Part shown: piece after piece, positions 9,949 to 21,564 of the stretch
Numbering within the stretch: the stretch's first letter is position 1
Layout: every line of letters starts with the position of its first letter
Source: Oreohelix idahoensis
Taxonomy: Eukaryota > Mollusca > Gastropoda > Stylommatophora > Oreohelicidae
Direction of reading: 5' to 3'
NCBI GenBank assembly: GCA_024509875.1
Contig: JAMPIV010004915.1
Span: 186,001-250,000 of the forward strand
Length of the DNA stretch: 64,000 nucleotides
Program-made: the position numbers and the translations under genes
The notes under the pieces: model-generated
Told to the model about the DNA's origin: nothing
The model's input: only the letters and a program-made list of their open reading frames with translations
Databases searched by the model: none

Positions 9949-12410
9949 ATAGACCAGATGATATACATCTTACACATGCTCTCATATCTGTTTACACACA
10001 TATTTGTAAGTATAGACAAGACAATATACATCTTACACACACTCTTATGTCTGTTTACACACACATATTTGTAAGTATAGACCAGACAATATACATGTCA
10101 CACACACTCTTATGCCTGTTTATACACACATATTTGTAAGTATAGACCAGACAATATACATCTCACACACACTCTTTTGCCTGTTTACACACACATATTT
10201 GTAAGTATAGACCAGACAATATAATCTCACACACACTCTGGTCCTTGTTTACACACACATATTTGTAAGTATAGACCAGACAATATACATCTCGCACACA
10301 CTCTTGTGCCTGTTTACACACACATATTTGTAAGTATAGACCTGACAATATACATCTCACACACACTCTTGTGCCTGTTTACACACACATATTTGTAAGT
10401 ATAGACCAGACAATATACATCTCACATACACTCTTGTGCCTGTTTACACACACATATTTGTAAGTATAGACCAGACAATATACATCACACACACACTTGT
10501 GCCTGTTTACACACACATATTTGTAAGTATAGACCAGACAATATACATCTCACACACACTCTTGTGCCTGTTTACACACACATATTTGTAAGTATAGACC
10601 AGACAATATACATCTCACACACACTTGTGCCTGTTTACACACACATATTTGTAAGTATAGACCAGACAATATACATCTCACACACACTCTGGTCCTTGTT
10701 TACACACACATATTTGTAAGTATAGACCAGACAATATACATCTCGCACACACTCTTGTGCCTGTTTACACACACATATTTGTAAGTATAGACCTGACAAT
10801 ATACATCTCACACACACTCTTGTGCCTGTTTACACACACATATTTGTAAGTATAGACCAGACAATATACATCTCACACACACTCTTGTGCCTGTTTACAC
10901 ACACATATTTGTAAGTATAGACCAGACAATATACATGTCACACACTCTTGTGCCTGTTTACACACACATATTTGTAAGTATAGACCAGACAATATACATC
11001 TCACACACACTCTTGTGCCTGTTTACACACACATATTTGTAAGTATAGACCAGACAATATACATCACACACACACTTGTGCCTGTTTACACACACATATT
11101 TGTAAGTATAGACCAGACAATATACATCTCACACACACTCTTGTGCCTGTTTACACACACATATTTGTAAGTATAGACCTGACAATATACATCTCACACA
11201 CACTCTTGTGCCTGTTTACACACACATATTTGTAAGTATAGACCAGACAATATACATCTCACACACACTCTTGTGCCTGTTTACACACACATATTTGTAA
11301 GTATAGACCAGACAATATACATCTCACACACACTCTTGTGCCTGTTTACACACACATATTTGTAAGTATAGACCAGGCAATATACATCTCACACACACTC
11401 TTGTGCCTGTTTACTCACACATATTTGTAAGTATAGACCAGACAATATACATCTCACACACACTCTTGTGCCTGTTTACACACACATATTTGTAAGTATA
11501 GACCAGACAATATACATCTCACACACACTCTTGTGCCTGCCTGTTTACTCACACACACTCTTGTGCCTGTTATCACACACATATTTGTAAGTATAGACCA
11601 GACAATAAACATCTCACACACACTCTTGTGCCTGTTTACACACACATATTTGTAAGTATAGACCAGACAATATACATCTCACACACACTCTTATGCCTGT
11701 TTACACACACATATTTGTAAGTATAGACCAGACAATATACATCTCACACACACTCTTGTGCCTGTTTACACACACATATTTGTAAGTATAGACCAGACAA
11801 CATACATCTCACACACACTCTTGTGCCTGTTTACACACACATATTTGTAAGTATAGACCAGACAATATACATCTCACACACACTCTTTTGCCTGTTTACA
11901 CACACATATTTGTAAGTATAGACCTGACAATATACATCTCACACACACTCTTATGCCTGTTTACACACACATATTTGTAAGTATAGACCAGACAATATAC
12001 ATGTCACACACACTCTTATGCCTGTTTACACACACATATTTGTAAGTATAGACCAGACAATATATATCTCACACACACTCTTGTGCCTGTTTACACACAC
12101 ATATTTGTAAGTATAGACCTGACAATATACATCTTACACACACTCTTGTGCCTGTTTACACACACATATTTGTAAGTATAGACCAGACAATATACATCTC
12201 ACACACACTCTTGTGCCTGTTTACACACACATATTTGTAAGTATAGACCAGACAATATACATCTTACACACACTCTTATGTCTGTTTACACACACATATT
12301 TGTAAGTATAGACCAGACAATATACATCTTACACACACTCTTATGTCTGTTTACACACACATATTTGTAAGTATAGACCAGACAATATACATCTCACACA
12401 TGCTCTTGTC
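9949..12410. repeat. 65-bp minisatellite, about 38 units
   Basis: Units contain TTTACACACACATATTTG, then AAGTATAGACCAGACAATA and a CA-rich stretch. Typical spacing is 65 bp, with variants of 61-64 bp from CA slippage. Because 65 is not a multiple of three, minus-strand frames through it are short and shift every unit. The sequence from 9836 to 9948 before it holds nothing recognisable. The array resumes at 12752 after a LINE insertion. Confidence 0.96.
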
Positions 12411-12751
12411 CATTTCCATTTATAAAAAATAAATGGTATGTTGCATAGAATAGAAAAATTGAAGCGGTATAACAAAGTCACTGTTGTGAAACTGATGACA
12501 AGAACAAGTGCCAGTGTAGAATGAGAGATGAGAAGATGATGCTAGAGACGGATAGGACACACATTGATGAAACCTGTTGATAGCATTACCACACAGTCCT
12601 TGTTCTGGAATGGCCAGGGTAACAGATGTAGAGGGTGACCAACATGGAGATGAGAACTGGAAACGGACATGAAGAGGACATTGAGCTGATGGCACGGGAC
12701 AGGAAGTTGTGACATGAAGGCCTATGCTCCTTGGTAAGGTGAAAGAAGAAG
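12411..12751 (+). mobile_element. LINE 3' fragment inserted in the minisatellite
   Basis: This insert is flanked by a perfect 13-bp duplication, ACATGCTCTTGTC, at 12398-12410 and 12752-12764. From about 12459 it encodes a decayed LINE C-terminus: KLMTRT, a GHTL-like stretch and WNPQG followed by an RGRP-like basic motif. It closely parallels the LINE tail at 44113-44246. It is heavily 5'-truncated and not functional. Confidence 0.85.
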
Positions 12752-12799
12752 ACATGCTCTTGTCTGTTTACACACACACACACACACAAACATATATTT
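12752..12799. repeat. Residual minisatellite unit and (CA)n run
   Basis: After the LINE insertion the array resumes with CTCTTGTCTGTTTAC followed by a perfect CA microsatellite. It marks the far edge of the interrupted array. Confidence 0.85.
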
Positions 12800-13080
12800 G
12801 ATCCCACAGAACATGTTCGAGCATATGAAGGGATTGGCTAATCAAGTCACCTTTTTGCTGTGTTCAGCTAGCCAAATTGCCAAGTGTGTCTCCTTTCTTA
12901 CAAGGAGGCAGTTTTTGTCACTTAGGTGGACTGTTATTCAAGTCTATATAGCACCTGATACCACTCGTGTGTGTCATCCAGGTGCTTGTATGATTGCATG
13001 TCACATAGAGGTTCTATCACTTTTACTAATGTCATAAATAGGTTCAGACTCCTTTATTGATACTATGAATGGGTAAAAAT
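12800..13080. other. Non-coding stretch, nothing recognised
   Basis: Unique sequence with one 79-codon open frame from 12798 that shows no motif or domain and is probably chance. Confidence 0.5.
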
Positions 13081-13650
13081 TTGATGATAGGAAACTCTAT
13101 ACAGAGTAGTACAACAGGGGGCAATCTGATCATCAGAAGTTGTCTTCCCCCTACCCCGTCGATCAAGTGTTTCGGCCCCTTAATCTCCTTTACACTGTAA
13201 TGGGGGGGCATGCCCACTTGGGTCATGACTCCCAAGTGTCAGCCTCCTGTTGTCTTGTGCAGAGAATTTAACCCACTCCACCTTGGTTGCAGCTTTCAAT
13301 TTCACTCCTTTTTCTCTGCCAGCTGGAGGCAATTGTGAAAGTAACCCTCATGTTGAACATAAATTACGGTCGTGAATTCCATTGCCCGTAGCAGTTGTTC
13401 CACAGCCAGCACGATGCCATTTCCGCAGTTTCACTGAGTCTCTTAAGTGCCCTTGATCTTGACTGTCCTTTCAAACCCAACAGTTTCACTGAGTCTCTTA
13501 AGTGACCTTGATCTTGACTGTCCTTTCAAACCCAACAGTTTCAGTAGATCATACATTGAGGCTCTCACTAGACCTCTTGCACCTACCTCAGCAGGCATGA
13601 CTCTTGCAGTGAACCTGTCATGTCTGTGGCCAAATCATTATACTTGGCCA
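13081..13650. repeat. Dispersed repeat copy, related to 29650-29822
   Basis: Two blocks here recur in the same order at 29655-29822: GGAAACTC near 13090, GATCTGATCATCA-like sequence and TCAAGTGTTT with GGCCC near 13160-13185, and a block near 13600-13622 (TGACTCTTGCAGTGAACC against TGACTTTTGCTGTGAACC). The copy here is longer because of extra sequence between the blocks. No coding capacity or terminal repeats are visible, so the family is unclassified. Confidence 0.6.
13426..13536. repeat. 55-bp tandem duplication
   Basis: The block beginning CAGTTTCACTGAGTCTC is present twice in direct succession with one substitution and marks a local duplication inside the dispersed repeat. Confidence 0.9.
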
Positions 13651-15770
13651 CTTTGAATGAGTGTTGCTCGTCCAACCTGGATTCAAATGGTACGGTCAGC
13701 TCAATCATTATAATCTACTGCGATGATGAGGAATGTAGTACTAAATCTGGCCGTATTCGAGATCTTATGCTTTCTGGATATTTCCCTCGCCCAGGTAGAT
13801 CTACTGCCATCTCGCAGTCATTTGCACAGTCAAGAATAGATGGTAAACTGCTACTTGGTTTGGGATGTGCTGACTTTCCTGCTCTCAGAAAGTATGTATT
13901 TGCAGTACTAGGTCTGACTTTGCTGTTTACCTTCACCTTTGCCAGGTCTGTTGTAGCAGTGTAACCGGGAAGATTCTTGAGGGCAAACAGGAAATGATAG
14001 AGGTCCTATTTCAATAATGGTCTAAGGGAAGTAATAAATAGAAATATAGATGGGGGTTAAGATGAGTCTTCATCCCTTTTTTAAGTGACAGAGTTTGTAT
14101 CTTGTTTGTCTGTTGAAGCGGGGTGAACGAATTGAGTTTCACGTGGGTTTAGTGTTTGGGTGAGTTGTTTGTGAGCGAAGATTCTGTTCTGGATGGTTCG
14201 AAAATAGTTGTAGTAAATCATGGTTTTAGATAAAATCAGTTGGTTCTGAGTCTTGACGGAGTGAGCATTTGTCCACAGAGAGTTCGCACATCATATGATA
14301 TAGCCCAAGGTATCTGGGTTGACCTCCGGTGTGCAGAAGATATACTATCATCACGAACTTCACTCTCCATGCCACTCTGGGCAAATGGCAGTGTTATATT
14401 TCTGTGAAATGACAAGATGTCAGTGTATATTTCATAAGGAAGGACTGTGTTGTGTTTGTAATATCAGGTACCTTTTTAGTTGTAGTGAAGTACAGTAGAC
14501 AGGCAGACAGTCGAGTAAGCAGAATGAGCTTGGTAAACGTACATCCCTGGCGGTAGGCCAGTTTTTCTTAACAGAGATACGCCAAGAAAGCTGCAGATGA
14601 CTATAACTGAATGTCGCATGAATAAGTGCTGTATAAATATTGCAGCTAATAAGTGTGTGTAGGATTTGGGAGAGCCTACATGACTGAAAGTAGTTAACGC
14701 TACACCACACTGCGACTAGAGTCCTATACAGAAGGCTTGCGCTATAATGCGAGAGGTCACACTCTAAACAATCTTAGAGACACCATATATAAAGAATAAT
14801 TCATATAAAGTCTGGCAATCTCAATATATATCTATTCAACAATCTGACAAATATCAGCATACAAATATAATGGGCACAGTGCGAATGCATAAAATCAAAA
14901 TAACTGGCTAACAATATCTAAACGACATTATCTACATACCCTGCTAAGCTCACAAAATCAACATGCGCACAACTCGCTACTGGCACTGAACTATAATGGA
15001 GATCAACGTACTTAGAAACGCAACGTCAAAAGACTCACTGACTTGCAAAAGAACTCATACTAAATGGTCTGAAATATCTCCAGCATCATGCTGGGCAAAA
15101 CTTAGCAGGTATAAGCCAGACAGAGAAGGTCCTCCATCATCTTCTCAATATACGTCTTCCCACGACGGCCATCTTGCTGGTCTCCCCCGAACACACTGTC
15201 TGGTTGAACTATCCTCACGCAATCCCCTTGTGCAGCCCTCAGTCACATGACTGGCTATCTTTAGTTTAGCTTTGCGTCATACACATGCTATCATCAACAA
15301 TTAGCATCACTCACCCCCTAATATCCATACATGCTGCCTATGAGGCACAGGTGAGTGACAGTTGTGAAACATCATGTGACACTGAACATTGAGATAAACA
15401 GTTTCAAGTAGGGAGATATTGACGGTATAGCAACAACAACAGTGGTTCTCAACTAGTGAACCTAATAGCCACTAGAGACAGTTTATACAGAGAGAGCGGT
15501 AGAGAGTGAGTCAGAATGTTATAGACTGAATTTCGTTGTACAAGTCGCCAGCTACATAAGGAAGGCTGGGCAAGTTATTGAAGTCAGTCAGGAGCCAGCA
15601 CCTGGCATATTTTACATGTGTCTTTGTAAATAAAGTTCTACCTGTTGAGTTATGAAGCCTGCTGTCATCTTAGTTCATTTTGTCAACTGTTGTTCAGAAC
15701 AAAGTCCTCGTATGTGAAGATTACTTACCAACTAATACAAGCAGTATACTGATCGGGCTGTGATATGAAA
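13651..15770. other. 2.1 kb without an identified gene
   Basis: I see no conserved domain on either strand. The longest frames (up to 114 codons near 13620-13964) show no motif. A stretch near 15480-15660 ending with AATAAAG resembles an LTR or 3' end in composition, but no second copy is in the window. Confidence 0.5.
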
Positions 15771-15774
15771 CCTA

Positions 15775-16110
15775 ACAAACGATCAACACAAAGTAGATGT
15801 ATAAAACGATAGACATGTCAGTCAACAGCAGCTCATTTAGTACTCTGTTGTGGCGCAATGTGCATCGCCCTTGCCCTAATGACACTTTGCAAGCTGAGAG
15901 CACAAGTTCAAGTGTCTGCATCCCATGGCACAGGGGACACTGAGCATCATCAGACTTTCCCCATCTCACAAGGTTTGCAGACAATGGCAGGAGGTCATAA
16001 ATTGATCTGATAACGAAGTTGAGTCTAAGGGGTACCATATGCCATATATCATTCCATGTCAAGGACCTTTGCAGGGTATTCTTCCGTGTGAGCCCCTGGG
16101 GACTGGGTGG
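15775..16110 (-). pseudogene. LINE C-terminal zinc-finger fragment
   Basis: The minus strand encodes WNDIWHMVPL, LNFVIRSIYDLLP, then NLVRWGKS and CPLCHGMQ followed by LSACK. This is the C-terminal Cys/His region typical of a group of non-LTR retrotransposons. The usual His of the finger is replaced by Leu. There is no RT upstream, so it is a truncated remnant. Confidence 0.7.
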
Positions 16111-16164
16111 GCAAAGAATAGAACCACTATGCTCAGTCAAGCACGATATAAAAGGCAATTAGAA

Positions 16165-16440
16165 ATGTTTGAACACGGGGCTAGCAACTTTATCATGGTG
16201 AACACGGGGCTAGCAACTTTATCATGGTGAACACGGGGCTAGCAACTTTATCATGGTGAACACGGGGCTAGCAACTTTATCATGGTGAACACAGGGCTAG
16301 CAACTTTATCATGGTGAACACGGGGCTAGCAACTTTATCATGGTGAACACGGGGCTAGCAACTTTATCATGGTGAACACGGGGCTAGCAACTTTATGTTT
16401 GAACACGGGGCTAGCAACTTTAGCATGGTGAACAAAGTAC
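16165..16440. repeat. 29-bp tandem repeat, about 9 units
   Basis: Units of GAACACGGGGCTAGCAACTT plus TATCATGGT repeat with very few changes. A further unit sits at 16479-16507, preceded by a second copy of a GATATAAAAGGCAATTAG block first seen at 16144, so a larger segment was also duplicated. No unique spacers separate the units. Confidence 0.95.
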
Positions 16441-16992
16441 TACAGAAACCACGATATAAAAGGCAATTAGAAATGTTTGAACACGGGGCTAGCAACTTTA
16501 TCATGGTGAACAAAGTACCATACCTGTCAACCTGTACGAATTTTTCGTACAATGTACAGATTTTTGATACTTTTAGCAGTGTACGGCCGTACAGACTCGT
16601 TGTACGGATTTTTCTCCCCCTCCCCAAAAAAAAAAAATTTTTTTTTTTTAATTTTAAATTCTAAAAATATTTTCCAACCCAAGGTTTTTTTAAATTTTAA
16701 ATCAGAAAATATTTTCTAGCCCAGGTTTTTTTTAACCAATTTTTATTTTTAATTCCGGAAATCTCGGCTTCGTTTTTAAACTGAGGTCTCTCCCAGCAAC
16801 CAATCAAACACTTTGAATTTGGCCTCAAACGCTTTCGGTTTTCGGCGTGACATCACGTATTTTTAAAGTTACCTGTTATCAGCGACGCAATTTTGTTTAA
16901 GAAAGCTAAGTACCTATAACTTGGTTAAATACTGCTGTTGTTTTGCTTTGTTGCAATTTAATCGCTGCCTTAATCTTTCCAGTTAGGCCTAC

Positions 16993-17457
16993 ATCTTGCC
17001 ACTCAATATATTTCCGATAAATTGTCATAATATTCTGTGTAGGCCCTACATAACTAGAAAAAAAGTTTGTTTGCATTGAGTTTGCATTTATGCCAGCTCT
17101 CGAGATTCGCTGCTTTATTTTTTAATAAAGTGGCAATCTGTTATCACTGGTCTAGGCTACCAACTCGTAAATAATAATTTTGTAAATTTTTGGTGGTACG
17201 TTTTTTCTTCCTAGATTTGATATCTTGCCCTTCAATATATTTCCGATAAAGTGTCATAATATTCTGTGTAGGCCCTACATAACTAGAAAAAAAAGTTTGT
17301 TTGCGTTGAGTAGGCCTACTTTATTCCAGCGCTCGAGATTAGCTGCTTTATTTTTTAATAAAGTGGCAATCTGTTATCACTGGTCTAGGCTACCAACTCA
17401 TAAATAATAATTTTGTAAATTTTTGGTGGTACGTTTTTTCTTCCTAGATTTGATATT
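16993..17457. repeat. 232-bp tandem duplication in the hAT 5' region
   Basis: The block from CAATATATTTCCGATAAA to TTCTTCCTAGATTTGATAT occurs twice, at about 16993-17224 and 17225-17457, with scattered differences. Each copy ends in a pyrimidine-rich TTCTTCCTAG that looks like a 3' splice site. The AT-rich sequence of about 16560-16990 and 17458-17580 holds nothing else recognisable. Confidence 0.9.
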
Positions 17458-17580
17458 CTGTTCATAATTTTGTTTATTTTTATTTATTTTTTTTCTGTTA
17501 GCCGTTTGCTTTGTTCGTTGTATTTTTTAATCATTCTCTTCATCTACAAAGATTATTAGTTGAAATATTTCATCCACTGA

Positions 17581-19897
17581 ATGATGACTGAGCCTAATTC
17601 AAAGAAACAAAAGCTTGCAGGTCATGGTAAGTTTCAGGTCGAATGGGTTAAACTCTTCCCTGGCATTGTAGATGCATCCAAGTTAGGATCAACCCATGCT
17701 TTTTGTAGATTATGCAGCAAAGATATTAAAGTAGTAGCTTCAGGATTATATGATCTGAAAGTACATTTTAAATCGAAATTGCATGAACAAATGTTTGCAA
17801 TGAAGAAGGGAGCATCTATTAAGACCTTTTTTGCTTAGCCAAAGCAGGAAGAGGGTGGCATTATAAGGGCTGAAGTTTTATTTGCCAATTTCATTGCCCA
17901 GCATAACTTAACTGCATCTGTTGCTGATCACTTTTGTGACTTGGCGCCTGTAATGTTTCCTGACAGTGATATTGCCAGAAAGTTCCAGTCGAAGAGGACC
18001 AAGACAACATTTATCATTAAAAACTGCCTGGCTCCATCTGCAATAGAACCAGTGATAAAGCTGTGCAGGGAAACACCCTTCTCATTAATGGTTGATGAAT
18101 CAAATGACAAGAAAACAGAGAAGCGGTTAGCAATTATGGTGAGAGTTTTTTAAGAAGGATTGGGACCAAGAACGAGATTGTTGGACATGCCTGTATGCAG
18201 TGGTGGAACCAGTGAGGCGATATTCAGTGATGTTGATAATCTGTTCACAAAATTTCATATTCCATGGAAAAATTGCATCGGCTTTGCTAGTGACAACTGC
18301 AATGTCATGGTGGGGAAATCAAACTCAGTACTTACTAGGATCAAGCAGAGGAACCCTTATGTTTTTAGTATTGGGTGCATTTGCCACCTTGCAAATTTAT
18401 GTGCACAAGATGGAATCAAACAGTTGAATGTGCCAGTAGAAGACCTTTTGTTAGACATATACTATCATTTTGAGCACAGCTCAAAAAGACGAAAGGAGTT
18501 CCAACTATTCACAGAAGCAGATGACTTGAATATTCTTAAACATTGTCAAACTCGCTGGCTGTCATTGCAGAAGGTAGTGGATAGAATTATTAACCAGTAT
18601 ACAGCTCTCTCATCTTATTTTGAAAGCCACAATGATGTTGAAAAGCCTGGCAGAGTCCAAAACATCCATAAACTTTTAACCCAGCTGACCCTTCATTTTC
18701 TGAATTTCATTCTGTCACTGTTAAATGAGTTTAATAAACTCTTTCAAACAGATGAGTCGCAGATTGGTGGCATGATGGAGGAGATGGACAGATTGCTTAG
18801 AAAATTTTTAGTTAAATTTGTGGAGATGAAGTATGTTAAACAGGTTGTTGACTTGAGGCATATCAAATTTAGTGATCGTGGGGTGCAGCATGATGACAGC
18901 ATACTGGCAATTGGCCTCTCGAGCATTTATCAAAGAAATGGAGCTTGATAGTGGAGTAAAGAGTTCATTTTTTGAGGCTGTCAGAAATGTTTACACATCA
19001 GTGGTTAAAAAAAATTACTGATAAATTTCCCTTTGACAACCAGGTTCTAACGGACTTAAAAGTGCTAGATCCAAGCATTAAAGATAATCTCAGGTATCCA
19101 AGCATTAAAGATTGGCAGATGCTTTTGCCCAAGATCTTGATCAGGAAGCACTGAAAGATGAGTTCGATGACTACTGTATGTTGTCTGATGTGTGTGTGCC
19201 TCTACTAACAGATAGTGGTCAGAAAAAGAGCTTCTGTAGCTCTTGGCTGGAAGTTGTTGACCAGAAAACTAGTACTGGTGCCATCCGCTTCCCTAATTTG
19301 AAAGTCATCATTCAGCGGCTGCTGATACTCCCTCACAGCAATGCTGACTGCGAAAGAATACCATCACCAACCAAGATCTGCTTACTCGGAGCAAGCAAGA
19401 GGACATGCACACCATCATAGCTGGCAGACGCTGGAACTGGGTTGGCCATGTCCTCAGAAGAGACCCCGATGCCATCACAAGAACAGCTATGCTATGGACC
19501 CCTGAAGGAAAACGAAAGAGAGGCCGACCAAAAACAACTTGGCGGAGGACTGTGGAGGCTGAGATGCAAAGAATGAACCAGAGTTGGGGCACTGTACGAA
19601 GGATGGCCACCAACCGAGCAAAGTGGAATCAATTTGTTGTTGCCCTACAAGACGCCACCAGGCGTAATGGCCACTGACTGCTTTGACGGTCGGCGGCTAA
19701 GGATCAAAGAAGAAGATTCAGCGACTGCTGATACTCCCTCACAGCAATGCTGACTGCGAAAGATCATTTTAATGATGAAAAAAATCCACACAGACTGCAG
19801 GAGGTCCATGAATGCGGACACACTCACTTCTATTTTACAGTGTAAGATTAACATTGATACATGCTGTGCAGACTTTAAGCCCACAAATGCAAAGTGC
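17581..19897 (+). pseudogene. hAT transposase pseudogene
   Basis: The 5' part encodes a BED-like zinc finger (FCRLCSKD followed by HFKSKLH). The RNase H-fold follows, with SLMVDESND, GFASDN, CICHLANLC (C-x2-H) and TRWLSLQ motifs, all in one frame to 18948 but with stops at 17836 and 18151. Beyond 18948 the frame shifts. The C-terminal dimerisation region (FPNLKV, LPHSNADCER) is cut at 19357 by a LINE fragment and resumes at 19764 up to about 19897. These breaks show it cannot make an intact transposase. Sequence from 19898 to 20165 is AT-rich transposon end. Confidence 0.88.
19358..19715 (+). mobile_element. LINE tail inserted in the hAT transposase
   Basis: A 358-bp insert encodes a LINE C-terminus (RRWNWVGHVLRR, TPEGKRKRGRPKTTWRR) and ends in an AAGAAGAAG tail. 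It is flanked by a 48-bp direct repeat, 19310-19357 and 19716-19763, with a single mismatch. That repeat is hAT coding sequence and so is a target duplication. The family matches the fragments at 12411, 43725 and 50062. Confidence 0.9.
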
Positions 19898-20214
19898 TAA
19901 AAGTGCATGTGTTGATTATAATACAATACACTGTACATCGAAAAAATAGTGTACATCATGATCACTAAGTTTTTTATATGTAAAGAACAGCATGAGACTA
20001 TTAGCATGTTTTATATCACAATAATTCAAATGCTAATAGATTTGTATATGTCATTTCTCATTTTAAAACTGTATTGCGTATAATTTATTAATATATTTTT
20101 TGCGTAAGGATTTTTGGGTGTTTGTAAGGATTTTTTGGGTCCGGCGTACAGATTTTTGTCTCAGGAGGTTGACAGGTATGAAGTACTGTACTACAGAAAC
20201 CACTGCAGCAGGAT

Positions 20215-20575
20215 CACATAAAGTACTTTGTCGTAGGCTTCCTGCCAGGAGACAGCTGCCATGATGAATGCTGGTATCTTACTCATTTACAGAACTGGCT
20301 CAGACAGGAAATGATCAGAAGCATACATGAGACACTACAGGGAGTTTCTAAATGCTATGAGGAAACCAGCTCCAAGGTCAATCCCAACAAAGCTTGCATG
20401 ATGTAGTGCTCCTTGAATAATTCCATAGTGACAGCAGACATTACTCTCAGTGAGCAAAAAATTGAATGGCAAGACAGGCTGAAATATCATACAGAAGTGC
20501 AAGTGAGGTCTTGCAGCCCTTAAAAAGTGGCTGCTGCACAACTAAAGCAGAGACTACTGTTTCTCAACACTTTGA
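20215..20575 (+). pseudogene. I-like LINE RT fragment, decayed
   Basis: The sequence from about 20268 (ACTCATTTACAGAACTGGC) to 20570 is a diverged copy of 38577-38930, which lies just after the RT active-site segment of the I-like LINE there. It has small deletions and stops and is a remnant only. Confidence 0.75.
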
Positions 20576-20786
20576 AAATAAAGTTAGCTTGACATTCTGC
20601 CCTTCCTTTCTCTCATCTTTTATACTGAATTCTTTTATGCTCACATACATTTGACATATTGATGTAAAGGAATTAAACATTGTAAAAGTCAAATAATAGC
20701 ATACTCACATTGACAGTATCAAATTATAATCATAAAATAAAAAATGTTGAAACGTACAAACATCATCATTAAATCTACATTCTATA

Positions 20787-21015
20787 TTATATATTTATAC
20801 AGAAACAATCACATTTGGGGGGCATATAATCAGAACTCATAAAGTATTCGAAAAGTCTACGAATGTATGAACAGGGACTGAGGTTATTTTTTAGATCATG
20901 TGGAAGATAGTTCCAAAGATGAGCAGCAGAGTAAGCTAAGCTTTTCTTGAATAAGTCAAGCCTAGGCTTGGGCACTTTTAATCTGTTTAGGCGTTGACTG
21001 CAAGAGAGATAATAA
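20787..21015 (-). pseudogene. LINE C-terminus fragment, CR1/L2-like
   Basis: The minus strand reads RLNRLKVPKPR, LFKKSLAYSAAHLWNYLP and a short basic tail. This is the terminal motif characteristic of CR1/L2-group reverse transcriptases (x-P-R-x3-x-x-KSxxYxxxxLWNxLP). The rest of the protein is absent. Sequence between 20576 and 20786 shows nothing. Confidence 0.7.
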
Positions 21016-21245
21016 GGACAATTAATGATCACCTGTTAGAGAATGACACTGCAGTCAATGAACAAGGCTAAGATTGCTGGAATTAGACATCAAACATAAG
21101 ACTGGCAGGGATGGACGTATGAGAGGATGCATCCGGTATGAATACAACCAGCTAGCCACAGAAACAATTAGCAGTCATACCCTTTGAGATTTGCTGAGGA
21201 AAAAGTAGCACCTAGGTGTTTGCCCAGAGTGTAGTGATGCTGATC
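21003..21245. repeat. Dispersed repeat, copy A
   Basis: This stretch is homologous to 40498-40735. Shared blocks include AGGCTAAGATTGCTGGAATT, GGGATGGAC, GAGAGGATGCATCCGG and TTTGCCCAGAGTG. In minus sense it has a TTTTATAC-like box near GGATGCATCC. No coding frame or inverted ends were found. Confidence 0.75.
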
Positions 21246-21560
21246 AACAAAAACAGTAACCTGTACTTATATTTAGACTAAATTCTAACAAGTGTACAAA
21301 CCTCGGTCATGCGCTACACGGCATGGCGGTACGCAAAACATGATTGTAGGGACTCATCTGACAACATGAATTCTGTCACCTGGACTTTATGTATGTAACA
21401 TTACATGAAAAAATTCTAACAAGTGTAAAAGTTTGAATTCTGTCACCTGGACTTACATTTAGACTAAATTCTAACAAGTGAACAAATATCTGACATGAAT
21501 TCTGTCACCTGGACTTATACCATGAACAAGTTAAAGTTTCTGTTTCATGTTTGTTTGATG
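21246..21560. repeat. Irregular short repeats
   Basis: The blocks GAATTCTGTCACCTGGACTT and GACTAAATTCTAACAAGTG recur three times each in variable order. No coding content is seen. Confidence 0.75.
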
Positions 21561-21564
21561 ACAA

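Larger units (their letters stand above)
16519..20180 (+). mobile_element. hAT DNA transposon with TIRs, inactive
   Basis: A perfect 15-bp inverted repeat, CATACCTGTCAACCT at 16519-16533 and its complement at 20166-20180, bounds the element. AAGTAC flanks it directly at 16513-16518 and 20181-20186, a 6-bp duplication. Subterminal GTACGGATTTTT-like motifs recur inside both ends. It contains a decayed hAT transposase on the plus strand, a 232-bp tandem duplication in its 5' non-coding part and a LINE fragment in the 3' coding part. It inserted in the 16.2-16.5 kb repeat block, parts of which continue at 20187. Confidence 0.85.

Noticed and set aside
10163..11645. Cysteine-rich minus-strand peptides as a toxin or secreted family
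   Set aside because: They are translations of the 65-bp minisatellite and change frame every unit. No signal peptide or independent support exists.
12420..12755. Minus-strand frame of 111 codons as a gene
   Set aside because: The opposite strand carries a recognisable LINE C-terminus and the insert is bounded by a target duplication.
15480..15660. Solo LTR ending with AATAAAG
   Set aside because: There is no second copy, no TG...CA ends and no target duplication.
16165..16440. Regular short repeats suggestive of CRISPR
   Set aside because: The 29-bp units are contiguous without spacers and no cas-like gene is near.
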